From Rhizophagus clarus (taxonomy: Eukaryota > Glomeromycota > Glomeromycetes > Glomerales > Glomeraceae): 64,000 nucleotides of DNA. This document shows positions 43,770-57,179 of this stretch, piece by piece; within the stretch, counting starts at the first letter, position 1; each line of letters begins with the position of its first letter. A program made the position numbers and the translations under genes. The notes beneath the pieces are model-generated. The model did no database searches, was not told the origin of the DNA, and saw only the letters and a list, made by a program, of their open reading frames with translations. The stretch spans positions 310,001-374,000 of the forward strand of contig BLAL01000206.1 in NCBI GenBank assembly GCA_015698045.1. The letters run 5' to 3'.

Positions 43770-46600
43770 TTATATATGAGTAAAATTAGCAAACAAAAAA
43801 TAAGAATATGAGAATATTATTATAAAAACATGATTTTTTTTATAAATATTAAATACAATATTGTATTTATAAAATTAAAATGTATAAAATAATAGAAAAG
43901 AAGTATCAGTTTAAAAAAATTTTTTGTAAAAAAATTTTTTGATATACGTGTGAAATTAAAATTTTCTCTCTATATATATATGAAAATCTTTGTTATACGA
44001 ATAAGGGATTCTGCTACGCAAATATAATTACTGAGCTGAAATAAAAATAAGTTTACCTACACATTTAAATATCTAACTAACTAAAAATTTTATATTAAAA
44101 TAAGTAAATAAAAGTCTTACATAGGGTTTTTTTTTATATGATCATTAAGCAAACTCAAATCTAACATATTTATATATTATTCAGAGTCCTATCATAGTTC
44201 TTATCTATATTAACTAATTAATATTGAAAATGTTTGTTATTAATAAAATTATTGAAAAAATTGGTTAATATAGTATTAATAATACTTTCTATAAAGTCAA
44301 GTTTAGATTTTAAACTTTAATATTTTTAATAGAAGATTATTGATTTATTTTTCTTTTAAAAAAAATGATAGTTCATTTAAATTCTTTCTAATTCTTTTAT
44401 AATTGTTATATTTTATATTAGTAATGTTTTGATTTTTTTATTTATCTAAAAAACAGTTGGTATAATAATCTTTGAATGATTGAATTTCTTTACCAAAACT
44501 AGTTACTTGAGTTTTAATATTGTTCATTTTATTAGAAATTTGTATCTTAATATCATTTATCATAATATTAAATAATTTTTGAAGATATATCTTGTGATAA
44601 TTAATAAGAAAATTTTCTAATGTTTAGTATAGTATTTGATAAGTTTTTTGTTTATTTTGTATTTGATTATTGTAGTAAAATTCAAAGATACTTTTTGACA
44701 GAAAACAAATATCCTTATTTCTGTAAATATCTTAACAGATTTGCATGTTGATAGTAGTAGAAGATTTGAGATTAATAATATTGTTGCTATTCTTAATTAT
44801 GAATTCTTTTTTAATATTGATTAGAAGTTATTTAGATGAAGTTGATTAGATAAAGAATCTTGATATTAAAGTAATAAAAACTTTAATATTATTACTTTTT
44901 TGTTGTTGATATTATTCATTTATTTGTTCTATTCTTATTGTTAATTAAAGTATTGGTATTGAAACTTTGAATTTTTTGAATATTTTTTGTTATTGTTGAC
45001 CATTTTTTTAATATTACTATAGATTCTATGATTTTTATAATTTTCAGGAGTAAGTTCTTTTTTTAATAATATTATTTCTTTTATTAGAGTCATTTTTCTA
45101 AATACTGCAAATTATTAGTAAATCTGATCAGATGTAAAAAGAATCTAATAATTAATTATCAATAAATTAGTAATAAAAATTATATATTAAATATATATTA
45201 TATAAATTATATAATTGTAATACCTGATTGCAGTATTTGATTTTTCACCTCTTATTAAATCAGCTAATTTCTGATATGTTGCTAAAATATAAATTAAACA
45301 ATAAGTTTATTAAGAAATAAAAAAAATATTATAATTTTAATTAATGAATTAATTTTTTTGTTATTAAGAATCTAAAAAAATTATTTTTTGTTATAAATAA
45401 TATTTAGTAAAATTAATTAAAAAAATAAAATAGAAAATTATAATTATATCCTTACTTACAATTATTCAATCACTATTTATAATAAAATAATAAAAATAAA
45501 AATAAAATAAATATATTAATCATATTAATCAAATTAATCATATTTTTATGATCATCATGATTATTATGATTATTACAATTGTCATGACTATTATAATTAT
45601 CATGATTATTTATAACTATTATGATTAAATAATTTTCTATTTCAATAATATTAAAAAATTTAAAAATAATTATTATTATATCATGTTATCTAAAATAATT
45701 ATTATTGTGCTATAATTAGTCTTATATTACTTTTTATAATAATAATATAATATATTATATTAAATACTAATAAAATAATATTATTAAACAACAATTTGAA
45801 AGAAATTAACTTTTTTTACCTCAAATAACAATATAATAGGAATCAACTTTCCCACCCAAAAAACAGAGATGCATAAAATAATTTATTATATGAATTATTT
45901 TATTTAATTCATATATTAGTAGCTGTAAATATATATTAAATTATTTTGAATATCTGTTTTAATATATACAACTATCCTAATTAATATTAAAATAATTAAA
46001 TAATATTATTTCAGTAATAATATTGTGGCAAGTTCTGCTTTATATTTACTGATAAATATCTGTTAAAATATTTTTAAAAATTTTGCCCTTGATAAATAAA
46101 GACAATTACTTAATGCCAATAGTCTTTCTTTTAAATTACAATAGCCCTGTTAATATCAGATAATAATAATAATTGGTGCTACTATATTAATTGTTAATTG
46201 ATTTGTAGTTGCAACAGTTTTGCTACTTGCATTAATAATGGTATTTTTTTATATTTTAGATAACTGTCAAATATATTAAATTGGTTAAATAGTATACTGG
46301 TATCTTTAATTGATAAATATTGCTTCTAAAATTTGCCATTGGAAGTCATGTGTAATAGTTTTTATATTATTGCCTTTTAGCTTTGTAATATTTCTTTCTT
46401 ATGAAGTTAAGAGGAAGTAATCTTACTCTTTTTTAAAAGAAACCAAAAATTCAAAGCCTCATCCAAAGCCTTATTGCATTGCCTCCATTGGTTTGATTAT
46501 ATCTATTGGCTTTGCATCAATCTCATAACCTAAAACATCAATTAATTACTTTGATTTTTCCCCTATAAAAAAAAATCGTATAATCGAGTCTGATTACGCG
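43770..46600. other. Very AT-rich DNA with an eroded coiled-coil-like ORF
   Basis: 44400-44600 (minus) reads MINDIKIQISNKMNNIKTQV and SFGKEIQSFKDYYTN before stops, the relic of a helical protein. 45520-45640 is a degenerate ATTATGATT/ATCATGATT microsatellite. 46445-46515 carries the AAAGCCT word cluster also seen at 22.65 kb. No intact gene. Confidence 0.45.
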
Positions 46601-48400
46601 TGGAATATCCGTTTGTCTGTACACTTTTTAAATGCCATGATCGAACTAATACTTCTGATTAATAATAATTCCATTTTCCAGAATTTCGGCCTATTGAATT
46701 TTGGTTCACATTATCATTTGATTAAAATAAAAAATATTTTAAATAATTTAATACAGTACCTTCAATTAATTTATTTGAGGCTTACATTACGAATATTACG
46801 AATATATACATTAATTATCATAAGTGATCAAACTCGGATGATTGGTAACGAAGAAAATAATTTAGATTTTTTGAACCAGATGTTTACGTATAAATAGATT
46901 CCAAAGCCTCCCGGATCTTGATTACAATGCCAATGGCTTTTATTGTAAACGTTTGAATGAATTTTTTATTTCATAATCTAAATCATCACTTTATTTTTTC
47001 TAACTTTTCTTTTTTTTCCTCTTCTGTGATAATTCGATCACGAAAATGGGAAATTCAATCAAGTTATATCAAGTCTGAGTTACACATTTCTTTAAATTTG
47101 GGATTGACATTTAATAATAATCACGTGAGGAAACGTTTTACCCGAGAATTAAAAAAAAAAAAAGATATACGTAGTAATTCAATAATTCATGTAATTTATA
47201 AATACTTTTATTTACGTGTAATATTTTCGATAGCTTACTTATTGTTTAAAATGTTTATGATGCAAGATCGCCGATCGACATAACAACACGATGAGAAAAA
47301 TTTAATGATCTGCAAGGGATCTTAATTTGGTGCGTTCGTTAAGTTAGGATTGAGTTGACACCTCGATCCAGTTATTCACAAATTTCAAAGTCGATTTTGA
47401 TTGGATTTATTCTAATTTGTGAACGCACAAAATGCATTATGGACATACGGTTATGTAGGATTTGGCCACCTACTGTGATAAACGTTTCTGTATTCCGGGT
47501 TCACTATATGTATTCAACCAATATATTTAGTATTCCGGTAAACAAATTAATTTATCATAATTGAAAACTAAATCATAAACTACTTAATACATTCTTTCCA
47601 ATATGACTAAGTTAATTTTTGAACAATGAAATTTCTACTTTTATACATTTTTAACAATATACTATTTGTCTTTATTCAATAAATCATTGCCTATACACGT
47701 ATTTGTTGATAAACGGGAAATCTCGTATATGTTTGCTTTCAATTCGTTTCTTTGCGAAATTTTTCTATGCATATGTTTAAAGAATTTAAAAAAGAGTATC
47801 TGCATATTCATTAATATATTGTTAAATAAATATTTGAACAAGGAAATTAATAATTCATCCGTACTAGGGAAATGCATACATTAGAATAGTTTTCTAAAAT
47901 GGTTGCGATGTTGCACAAGGTTCAAAATATAGAAGTTGCTTTAATTAAAAATCTCAATTAAGAAATTAACAATAGATTGAATTGCAATTGGTAATTATTA
48001 ATTTTTTTATTATTAAATATATTCCTTTATTTCTTACGATAATCAAGTGTGAAAAATGTGGCACGGCAAAATACTTATTTGAAAATCTTTTAGCTCCCTT
48101 CATGGCTTAGCCTATGTTGATTAAAGTAGTCACAACCGCAGAGAAATTTAGGGCGCGGTCACGGATATATGTTGCTTTTGAAGCCTTTGAGGCTGATCAT
48201 AGATGTCTAAAGAAGAATTCAAATATCTCCGTCGCTTCCGCTTGCAAAATTTCATTTAAAATCTTCGTTTGAATTCATTTACTACAACTTCATCGGATCT
48301 CTTTTACGATGTAGAGACGTAGAGTGTTTATATAAGCCTCTTTTTTTCACAAGGAATTCCTAAAATTATTTTATAAACAAGTTAATTTTGTACTACTGAG
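46600..48400. other. No supported gene
   Basis: Several open frames of 70-108 codons (for example 46613-46897 and 46957-47283) are Ile/Leu/Asn-rich with no recognisable motif, splice context or repeat relationship. AAAGCCTCCCGG recurs near 46905. Nothing here meets the standard for a gene call. Confidence 0.35.
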
Positions 48401-48415
48401 GACTGGCATTTAACC

Positions 48416-48554
48416 TATATAATAGACACTCAATCCTCAATTTCTTTCCTTAAGCTCTTCATTCGTGAGTTTCCTCTGGTAAGAAGAAGTTTATTCGTTG
48501 ATTGTAATTAATCATCTTAATCTTTAAGACGTATTTTTTTTTTTATTCTGACAG
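48416..48554 (+). promoter_or_regulatory. TATA box, pyrimidine-rich start region and a 76-nt intron
   Basis: CTATATAATAG (48415-48425) is followed by a CT-rich CTCAATTTCTTTCC segment, then CTCTG|GTAAGAAG at 48479 and TTCTGACAG ending 48554, a canonical GT-AG intron of 76 nt. This is the layout of a transcribed 5' leader. No long ORF follows; the first ATG gives a five-codon frame. A 10-bp stem hairpin (TAAGTTATCA/TGATAACTTA) lies at about 48585-48615. It may be the leader of a decayed gene or a non-coding RNA. Confidence 0.35.
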
Positions 48555-48559
48555 CGGGC

Positions 48560-50530
48560 CAGAGTTATTATAGATTGACTGATAAGTTATCATGAAGAAA
48601 GATTGATAACTTATTAATTATTAGAATCAACTAAATCCATTCAACAATCGAGTACTTTTAACCAAACTATTGTCAAAATGTAAAGCGATTATTCTTTATT
48701 TTCTTCTTTACTATCATGTAATTGCAAACCTTTCTTTAACAAAACTCCTTTCTCCTTCAATCTGAATAGATTTCAAAACCCCTTCTCCCCCATCCATAAG
48801 CATTACTTCCGTTTAATATCAAAGGCAAAGATAATATTTTACCAACCACCCAATAACATTAATCTTTCGAAAACGAATGCGATAAAAAAACCCGATTTAT
48901 TTTTTCATATAAAGGGCGAAGATAATTATCAGCCACCCAATATAACCCCCTTTCGATTTTTATTACTCATTCATTAACTAACAATGAGAAAAAAAATTAG
49001 ATAAAAAAAGCAGTCCATCAAGAATAAACGCAGGTGTCAACTAAGATCACTTGCGACGTAATAGAAACCTCCTTTTTGATTTTTTGATTTTTTGATTGAT
49101 TTTGATTTTAATTTATTTTTTCATCTTTTTTTTTCTCTTTTGTTTTTTCTTTAAAAATTACTCTCTTTTTCTTTAATTATAGATTATTTATGTAAGCATT
49201 GCTTAAATGTATAGTGAATGTAATAATGTGAAAATAACTTCGGCACGTACAATTTTAATAAATTTTGTCACTCCTTTCCCCAAAAAAAAAAAAAAATTTT
49301 TATTTAATTATTTATTGATTTATTGATCATGTGAATATGTTCCGTCGGAAAAAACAATGTATCAAAACAGATGCCCCGTTAAACTAGATACTTTTTTATT
49401 CGCCCTTTATACGTATTTGTATACGATTGATATGATGGATTAGAAAGTTTATAATTGAATTTACTCGAATTTTTAAAATGTTTTGAGGTTACCATCGAGG
49501 ATCAAGAGAAAAATGACGTGATTCCGAGTTTCCGACATATTAAATTACTCGGTATTTCGTCAAGATAATAAAGAAACAGACTGCTTTAGCAATTGATCCA
49601 TAATCATCTCGCAAATAAATTCTATAATGATTAGATTTAGGTTTAAGTGGCGTGAAAACTGGAAATCCCAATAACAAATATTTTTAAATTTTAGAGAAAA
49701 AGTAACAAAATTTTTTGGAAGAACTCAAGATAAAATGAAAGTTATGAAGAAGTAATTGAACAAAACAACTAAAAGAGAATAAAAGAGATTATAATTCAAA
49801 GGGATTTTTATGTTTGAGATCAAATTTGTTCCATCTTCATATAAAATTCTAACGAATAAAATTCCATTTAATTCATATACATTAATCCCTAAAGAAATTT
49901 CCCCTCTTGTAATTAAGTTCCCCCCATTTGAATTTCTTGAATTTCATACATTCTTGCCTAAACATTTTTTCAGTCTTATCGAAAATACCTGTTTCCTTAT
50001 AAATCGTTTACTGTACTGTATATATATATATAAATTTATATATGAAATCAAAAAAAAAAATAAAAATTATGGTACTTATCATGTAGTGCATGAAAATTTC
50101 TTTCGTTTTTAATAACTATAAAACTAATTCTTACAGCATGAAAGATATGATATAAACTATCTGAAAATGAACGATAAATAAATAATATAATGCCATTTCT
50201 AAATATAAGAAATATCATCCGTGTAAGTATTCTCCAGCATGACAATGATTCGAGCTATGTGCTTGAAAATTTATTGCTCATTACTCATAAGTATTCTTTT
50301 TCCTTGTCGAAAGAGTATAGAAACTAATTTCATGTTCTGGTTCCCCATCCCAAAAATTCTGATATTGCTTTGTTAATGCAAATTTTCGTTGAACCTAGAA
50401 CCAGATTAAATTCAGTAAAGAAAAGAAATTTATTCCTATAATCTACTAATTCCATAGTGTTTGGAAGGAAATTAGGCGGGAATGTGAGCATTGGTTGTAA
50501 TGTTAATTTTTTTTTGTGTTTCTACTTTCT
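48560..50530. other. Intergenic, no supported gene
   Basis: An imperfect duplicated segment (AAAGATAATATTTTACCAAC and CGAAGATAATTATCAGCCAC, each followed by CACCCAATA) lies at about 48827-48950. The 100-codon frame at 49810-50112 is unrecognised. Confidence 0.4.
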
Positions 50531-50536
50531 CATCAC

Positions 50537-51011
50537 TTAATAAATCGTATTTTTTTCCACATTATCAAAACGTACGTACAAGAACTGCAGATTATTTTGA
50601 TTTTTAGTAAAAGAAGCTAAATGTTCACTATCTTCATCACAATCTTCTATCTCTCCAATTCCTTGATATTTTAAAAATTTGTCTTCAGTCATAAACTGAA
50701 AATCAATGTCAAATGAATATATATTTGAAAAAAAAAACAAAACGGCATTTTCTAGCTGCTTTATTATCTTTTCAGAAGAAATTTATTTCCAACGTTACAG
50801 CATCATCACATTTTAATAGTGTTGTTTTATCTTGGCTAGTTGCTTACTTAATTCTTCAATTTGTCTCATGAATATCATTCGCGTTTTCTTGGAGTTTAAA
50901 CTACTTTTTTCTGGATTTTCATTTTTTTCTTCCTTGTTTCCTCTTTTCTCGTACTCGAATAAAATACTTTTCCATGGAAATATTATATATACGTACAAAA
51001 TATCTGAAACG
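50537..51011 (-). CDS. Putative two-segment gene with a coiled-coil region
   Basis: The first segment (to 50813) encodes a charged stretch (KRGNKEEKNENPEKSS) and a heptad-like helix MRQIEELSKQLAKIKQ. The second (about 50697-50537), after TTTTCAG, encodes MTEDKFLKYQGIGEIEDCDE, HLASFTKNQNNLQFLYVRFD and a TAA. Possible upstream acceptor GTTTCAG near 51012. How the segments join is unclear; a donor GTAAGC occurs near 50850. No family recognised. Confidence 0.3.
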
Positions 51012-51117
51012 CTTAAGTGGATCGTGATTTGAAATAATGAGTTTAGTTAAATATACTTTTACATTTGTTTTCTTTCGCGTCAGAATCGGTTAACCAATAA
51101 AATCTGATTCAATGTGA

Positions 51118-51459
51118 ATGTATGATTGTCTGGAACGAAGCGGAAGACTATATATATTTTGTGATCCTGCCTTAACGACATACACGATCACATGGAAATA
51201 TCCGGTGGTCCGCATGCATCACATCACTAAAATTTTGCGATACAACGGTTTTTGTTTCATCACCATCGTTTCCATTGGATCAACTAAAACTTCTACCGAA
51301 CAACCTCCTACTACTCAAACGCTTTTCACCATGGCACAATTTAACAGCTTACCAGGAAATCCTGATCTCGTCAGCTTGACAGTCTCATTGATTCCATCGG
51401 CTTGGCGTTTTCAAGTCGGACCGAGCCACAACTTGTATCTCTTCAAAATCTTGAATTGA
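51118..51459 (+). CDS. Hypothetical protein, 113 aa
   Basis: A frame less AT-rich than its surroundings: MYDCLERSGRLYIFCDPALT, STKTSTEQPPTTQTLF, TMAQFNSLPGNPDLVSLTVS and PSAWRFQVGPSHNLYLFKIL. No domain is recognised. The following 60 bp repeat CAGTCCAGTCCAA-like words. It may be genuine, but no splice or promoter support was found. Confidence 0.25.
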   Translation: MYDCLERSGRLYIFCDPALTTYTITWKYPVVRMHHITKILRYNGFCFITIVSIGSTKTSTEQPPTTQTLFTMAQFNSLPGNPDLVSLTVSLIPSAWRFQVGPSHNLYLFKILN

Positions 51460-51499
51460 CCACATCGGTCCAGTTCTGTTCAGTCCAGTCCAACTTAGA

Positions 51500-53060
51500 C
51501 TTAACAAACTAACTTGTATCTTTCTATCTTCTTTACCTATACAAGATAAAAAGAAAAATACGTCAAATTATAATACTTATTATTCTTGATCTCAACTTCA
51601 TACATAAACAAAGAATTTTAAAGGTTATTTATTACTTGCTTTATTCCTTCAGGCTTCAGTCAATTAATTATTATAGTAAATACTAAGATGCGTTTTACTT
51701 TTCAGAATGTTGGTCAAGGAGATAGTATAAAAATGAATATTCAAAATTATCTTTATGCATAGGTGTTTTAATTATTGCGGGAGAGAATTTCGCAGAGGAA
51801 TCTTTGTAATATATATATAACCAAATTATTATAATTAAATATCATTGAAAAATTCAACCGGTAAAGTAATTATTTACTTTATTCCATTATTTGTTCATAA
51901 TACTCCCGTTCATACAAATTGTAGACTTCACACTGAGTTTGTGAAAATATTAATTGATAGGAGCGACAGCTAAAAAGAATAGTCACATTGACCTAGAAGT
52001 ATTCAAAAAGGGGAGATTATAAATCTCAATTCTAAAAAACAATGATATAAATAATACTTGTGTCATCATGAGGCACATCAGGTACACATTTGGCAAATCT
52101 CATTACACTAAGTGGTAAAGTGCACTAATCTGATAACTTTTTGTTTTCCTTCACATTTTTTTTTAAAAAAACAATTAGGGTAGGACCAGCCTTTTTACAG
52201 GTACGAATTCTTTAAAATAGTTGTTATTGGTGTATGTTAAAACTTTAAAAGTCTTTTTTAGTACAAAAATTTAGTACTGTAATTTATAGTTGATGCTTTT
52301 GTATTTACCTAAAGTTCATTTCTAACAGGTTTTAGATAAAGAATTTTTTGTTTCTCTTTATTTACCTTAAATTTAAGCTAAATATTGGGCAGGTACGAAA
52401 TTGTAATTATAAGGATTTTTATGTTTCCAATGTCTTCCATTGCTGGTTCTATGCCTTATTATGGAAAGATGTTATCTGTTATCTAAGGAAATAACGTCAG
52501 TTATAAACAAATGTTCTTGAAACTTTTCACAATTTTAATTCTAGTAATAATTTCAATTGAACCAGAGTTCGAATGACGAACTTCAGTGATCACAAGGCCT
52601 CCAAAGTTATTAAATCTCTACTTCAGAATCTACTATTTCTACACCACGCATCAATCAAAAACAATGGTGAAGACAAACCAAATATTTGTTTATTTGTTTA
52701 GTAAGTTTATAGAATTATATATATTTTAATGAAATTAATCACATTAAAATTTTACACTTTGATTAATGTATTTTATTTATATTACGCAAGAGCTATGATA
52801 CAACAAAATCTTTATATGATGGAAATCGATGATGTAGGTCATATAACTTTAAAGCACTTCAGACACTTTGGGATGATTTATTACTCGAGAAAAACTGCAG
52901 GAACAAGCAATACAAAAATAAGAATCCAAATCAGAATGTAGATGAAAAGATAACATATCTGGTTTCACAGTAGGCCTTATTTTAATAAAGCTGCCTGGTA
53001 CAATGATCCAGAATCAATAGTAAAGAAACGTGTTTAATTGGTATCGGGTTTACTAACAAT
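51500..53060. other. Intergenic, no supported gene
   Basis: No recognisable protein family. A 70-codon frame at 52729-52941 is unassigned. A TTTCACAG|TAGG acceptor-like site lies near 52970. Confidence 0.35.
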
Positions 53061-53069
53061 TTACTATCT

Positions 53070-53407
53070 ATGAATCTTGAAGAAGCTCAAGATTTCGTCA
53101 AATGTCACGGGATCGTGTTACCACTCAAGCTTTCTGTTGTGGTCTGGCAAGATTCAAGACTAAGGAGAACGGAAAAAGTTAAATAACAGTTGCATAAATC
53201 TTTATGGCGATCAAATCTCATGGAAAGCGAGTGAGATAGAAAAGTTCAAAAGTATATATACATATTTATATAATTACTGGAAATCCTAGCCCCAGATTTG
53301 GAAGGACATCATACGTTCATCTTTGCTGTTAATACTCAAGGATGCAAAATGGTTCTTAATGCTAGTGATACTCAAATAATAAAAAATTGGAGTCCGTTAT
53401 CAAAGTA
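53070..53407 (+). pseudogene. Gene remnant with a PH-domain-like end (tentative)
   Basis: Segment 1 (53070-53186) reads MNLEEAQDFVKCHGIVLPLK then LSVVVWQDSRLRRTEKVK and stops. Out of frame there follows DQISWKASEIEKFK. Segment 2 (about 53288-53407) reads PDLEGHHTFIFAVNTQGCKM and LNASDTQIIKNWSPLSK before TAG. This resembles the final strands and helix of a pleckstrin-homology domain ('H-F-F-T--G-K--L-A-D-----W---'). With stops between parts it is probably dead. The PH assignment is an inference from pattern only. Confidence 0.3.
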
Positions 53408-53409
53408 GC

Positions 53410-55360
53410 AAATTTTCAATCATTCATCTTTAAGGAGCTCGCATAGAAAGAAAAACTTATTTTGATAGATGAATCAATGATATTCCAGCTGGTGACAAGG
53501 CAGTATCACAGAACTAATTAGATCGATCAAGTAAACAAAGTACCCGTCGTTTTCATACGACTCTTACTAGATGAGAATGCAAAGAACTCGCATTTGTCAA
53601 AAGACATTTAATTGTTTTGGAGATAACTGAATTCTTCTATAATAAGCATTAATTTGTTTGATTACTTATCATTTTGTAAAAGTACACACAACGGTATTAA
53701 TCACTTATGCTCAACAATTATGACAAGCGCAACGAGAAAAGAATTTACAGATTTGACCGAACGAACTCATTAGAGAAGCTTGATTAGAAGTGCTTGGAGA
53801 ACGGATATCACCTTTTTCTCTAGGGTAGATTATGTATCATAATTCTTCAAGACATTGGTTGATAAATTCCAACATTTGTTAACGAACTCGATTCATGTGT
53901 AATTATTGGATTCGCATTTTCAATGATAACGTTTATAGTTATCAAGTAATTTATTTTGGATCTGTTCTTTGGATCCAGAAGATGTATGATAAGTGTATGT
54001 ATCAAATAATTTTTTTGATTCTTAATCTAACAAACAATATCGCTCAAAGCATTTACCGTATATTTGTGGAGGAGTGTCTATTTGATCAATAGAGTGTATT
54101 AGCGTAATTTTTATGAAATGAAATTTCAATAGTACAAGGGAGACACATAGCGGAATTAAACAAATGGATTGGTTCCAATATGTGAATAAATTACATCTTA
54201 ATAAATTCTCTTGTTCTTATTTAGTGATAAAATTTTTTTTTTTATGGACAGTAAAACAAAGTAAGAATGTCAATTTTACAAAGTTGTGATGCTTATAAAA
54301 GGAAGATGTCTTTAAAGTTACTTTGGTATAAATAATATATGAAATTAATATATTTGCCTTAACATATATAAAAAAATATGCCGCATTATATTTTAAAATT
54401 AATTTGGTGGTTATCTTCATAACCATCTTGTAATGGGGTAATTGATACTCAATTACACCTCCGATTGGTGATTGATACGTTGGATTCTCTTTAGGAGATG
54501 GAGGGTATAAATTTCTTATTTAAAATTAAATCTTTCATTGTCTCTTCACTGTCAGAAGAGGAGGATCTACTTGCATTGATTCAATTGATATTTCATAAGA
54601 TCATAAACTCCAATATCTCGTAGATTTCTTAAAAGTGATATTATCGTTCTTGTTATCTGCAGCAACGTTTGTTGAATGTGATAATTCCAGTAATGCAGCA
54701 TCGTTCCATATTGTTACCTTTAATATCGACGTTATCTTTTAGCTCATCAGTCGCTTTTATGAAAACTGATATGATATTTATAATGTAATTAATAAACTAT
54801 GATTTAATAATTATCTGATATACATTCACTAGCCATAAAAATAAGTAAAACAAAAAATATATTATATTGTAATTATAATTATTATTTACTTTGTTCTTTT
54901 TTTCCTATTTTTATCACAAAGATTTAATAAATCAGGATCAAATTTTATGATTATCTTGTTATAATTATTGTTTCTATTCTTTCTTTAAATTTGAAACTGA
55001 AAATCTAAATATAGTACAATGGGCAACCTACATTATAAGTAGAACTAAAAAAAAGCGCAAAAAAATTCAAATAAAAATGATTAAAAACAAAAAAAAAAAA
55101 AAACAAAAAAAAAAATCTTTATACGTAAAAATAAAGTTACTTGTTCGTTACGATAAAGCGATCTTGCATTACCAAAAAAACATTTATTCTAAATAAAATT
55201 TTTCGTACTATATATTATGAGCTCGGGATTGAGTAATTTGAAGTGGCTCGTTTTCATGAATCCAAACAATAATAACATCCACCATATGCAGATATATACT
55301 GTCAACATCTTTATATAAAATAACTTCAATTGATTAAGCAAAATCGTTGGTCGCAAAATA
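53410..55360. other. Intergenic, no supported gene
   Basis: A/T-rich with scattered short frames; nothing recognised on either strand. Confidence 0.35.
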
Positions 55361-55366
55361 ATCACA

Positions 55367-55590
55367 ATGGTTCTTCAACAAAGAGTAGATCATCAAGGTA
55401 GTAGGAATCATAATTTTCAAGCTTCTTAAGAGGGTGAACTATCTGAAGAAGAAAATATTGATTCTCAGATTCCTAATCGAATAGTGCACAACAAAAAGAT
55501 CCAAATAACAATATGGAGCATACGGAGATGGAGTTAAGACTAATGAGAGAAAAAGATAATTGAAAGTACAAAAAGACGAAAGTATAAAAA
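55367..55590 (+). pseudogene. Charged/coiled-coil protein fragment
   Basis: MVLQQRVDHQGSRNHNFQAS, a TAA, EGELSEEENIDSQIPNRIVH, then in another frame NMEHTEMELRLMREKDN. The Glu/Gln/Arg-rich pattern resembles helical linkers, but no family is recognised. Stop and frameshift indicate a relic. Confidence 0.25.
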
Positions 55591-55599
55591 AATGCATAA

Positions 55600-57110
55600 T
55601 AGAAATTTAATGACAATCTAATAGATTATTCAAATAATCAGAAAATTAGATGAATCAAGAGGTAAAGAATCCATAAAGCCTCGCCTACAACTGCCTAATA
55701 ACTATGGTTAAATAATAAACTTTAAAAGGATTTATTTAATTATGTTCGAAGAATACAAAAATGAAGTTCAAAAGAAAAAAATTTTTTTTTTCAAAAAAAT
55801 ACAATATAAATAACAATAATTAAATTCAATAATATTATCATTTCATCCTATAAGTCCCAATTATCCTCTTCGACCAACCTCCAACATGAAACGGCTAGTG
55901 ACTGAGTTGACTTACATTGAAGCAATTTATCAATTTATATTTTTTTTATCAAAATAATACCCATTTATTGGGTATTAACCGAGAACTCTATTTTGGAAAT
56001 GCAGATACTACTGTACCTTGAAGGGAAATAGGATGAATCAGGGAAAAGAGATGAAAATGTTCTTACATATAGTAAAGGAATAGGAATTATCACTATGTAA
56101 ATTGAAAATTATGTATAGAAAGGATAAAAAATAATAAACTATAAAGTATTATAACTTGCTTTCCTTAACCCAACTTTGTAAACTAATTTTGAAAATTATA
56201 TTAAAGTCCTTAATATAATTGTTTTTTGTTTCTATTCATGGTAAGAAGACATTAAAGAAGGAACTCAATTAAATTTACTTGTGAAAATAGATAATTAATA
56301 AAGTAATTTTATCTTATTTTAGTTAATAAAAATATGTAAAAAAATTTTGAGCTGATTTTTATCTATTCTTTTTCTTTTCATCATTATTATAATTGGATAT
56401 GATCAAATATATGTTCTGGTATATATACATTTTCTTCTATGTAAATTTTGTTGGGTATACTATTACTGTTATTATATATAGGAATCTTGTCAGACTTTAC
56501 ATCAATATCAACTTCTACTGGTCTTTTAGATTAAATCAAAGTTCTCATTTGACAAAGAAAAAACAAAAAGGTATAGGAACTTAATAAGATCAAGAGGACG
56601 ACTGCAAGAAGTATAAGCTCTAAATAGAAAAACATGCACTGATCAAATCAATTCTATCAGATACATATCAAGAACTTATATATTGGCAGCTAATCGAATA
56701 AATACTAAGTATTTTTACATATCGGGTACTTGATTTATTACACTTCAAAATATGCCTAATTACCAAGACCCCAATATTTAAACTATTGGTCACTGATATA
56801 TTATTTAATATATATCAGGCACAGTTCTATCTTACATATATCGAGTACCTGATATGTAATACAAATTTTAATACATTAGATTTCATATTATATAACGTAC
56901 TATTAAGAAATTTTTTAGTTTACTTTCTTTATAGATAGAAATTTTTAATTTGTTTAATGTAGTTAAAAAATTTTATTGTCTTATTTGTTGAATGCATTAT
57001 CAAGTTATAAATTTTTTGTAAAGTGTTTAAAAGTATAATTATTATTGTTAATATTTTTATTTTATTACGTATTTTATATTTTATTACAATAAATTAATAA
57101 AAAAAATACA
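55600..57110. other. AT-rich spacer with small inverted words
   Basis: ATCGGGTACTTGAT (about 56721) and ATCGAGTACCTGAT (about 56840) are near-palindromic repeats with related surroundings (ACATAT/ATATG), possibly the ends of a small element. The 63-codon frame at 56393-56584 is unrecognised. Confidence 0.35.
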
Positions 57111-57179
57111 AGTTTAAGAAAAGTTTGCTTGAACTTTTCTTAATTATGATCACGTTAGGATCAAAAGGAATAAAGGAAA

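Noticed and set aside
46613..47283. Two adjacent + strand ORFs of 94 and 108 aa
   Set aside because: No motif, no splice context, Ile/Asn/Leu-rich composition as expected by chance in AT-rich DNA.
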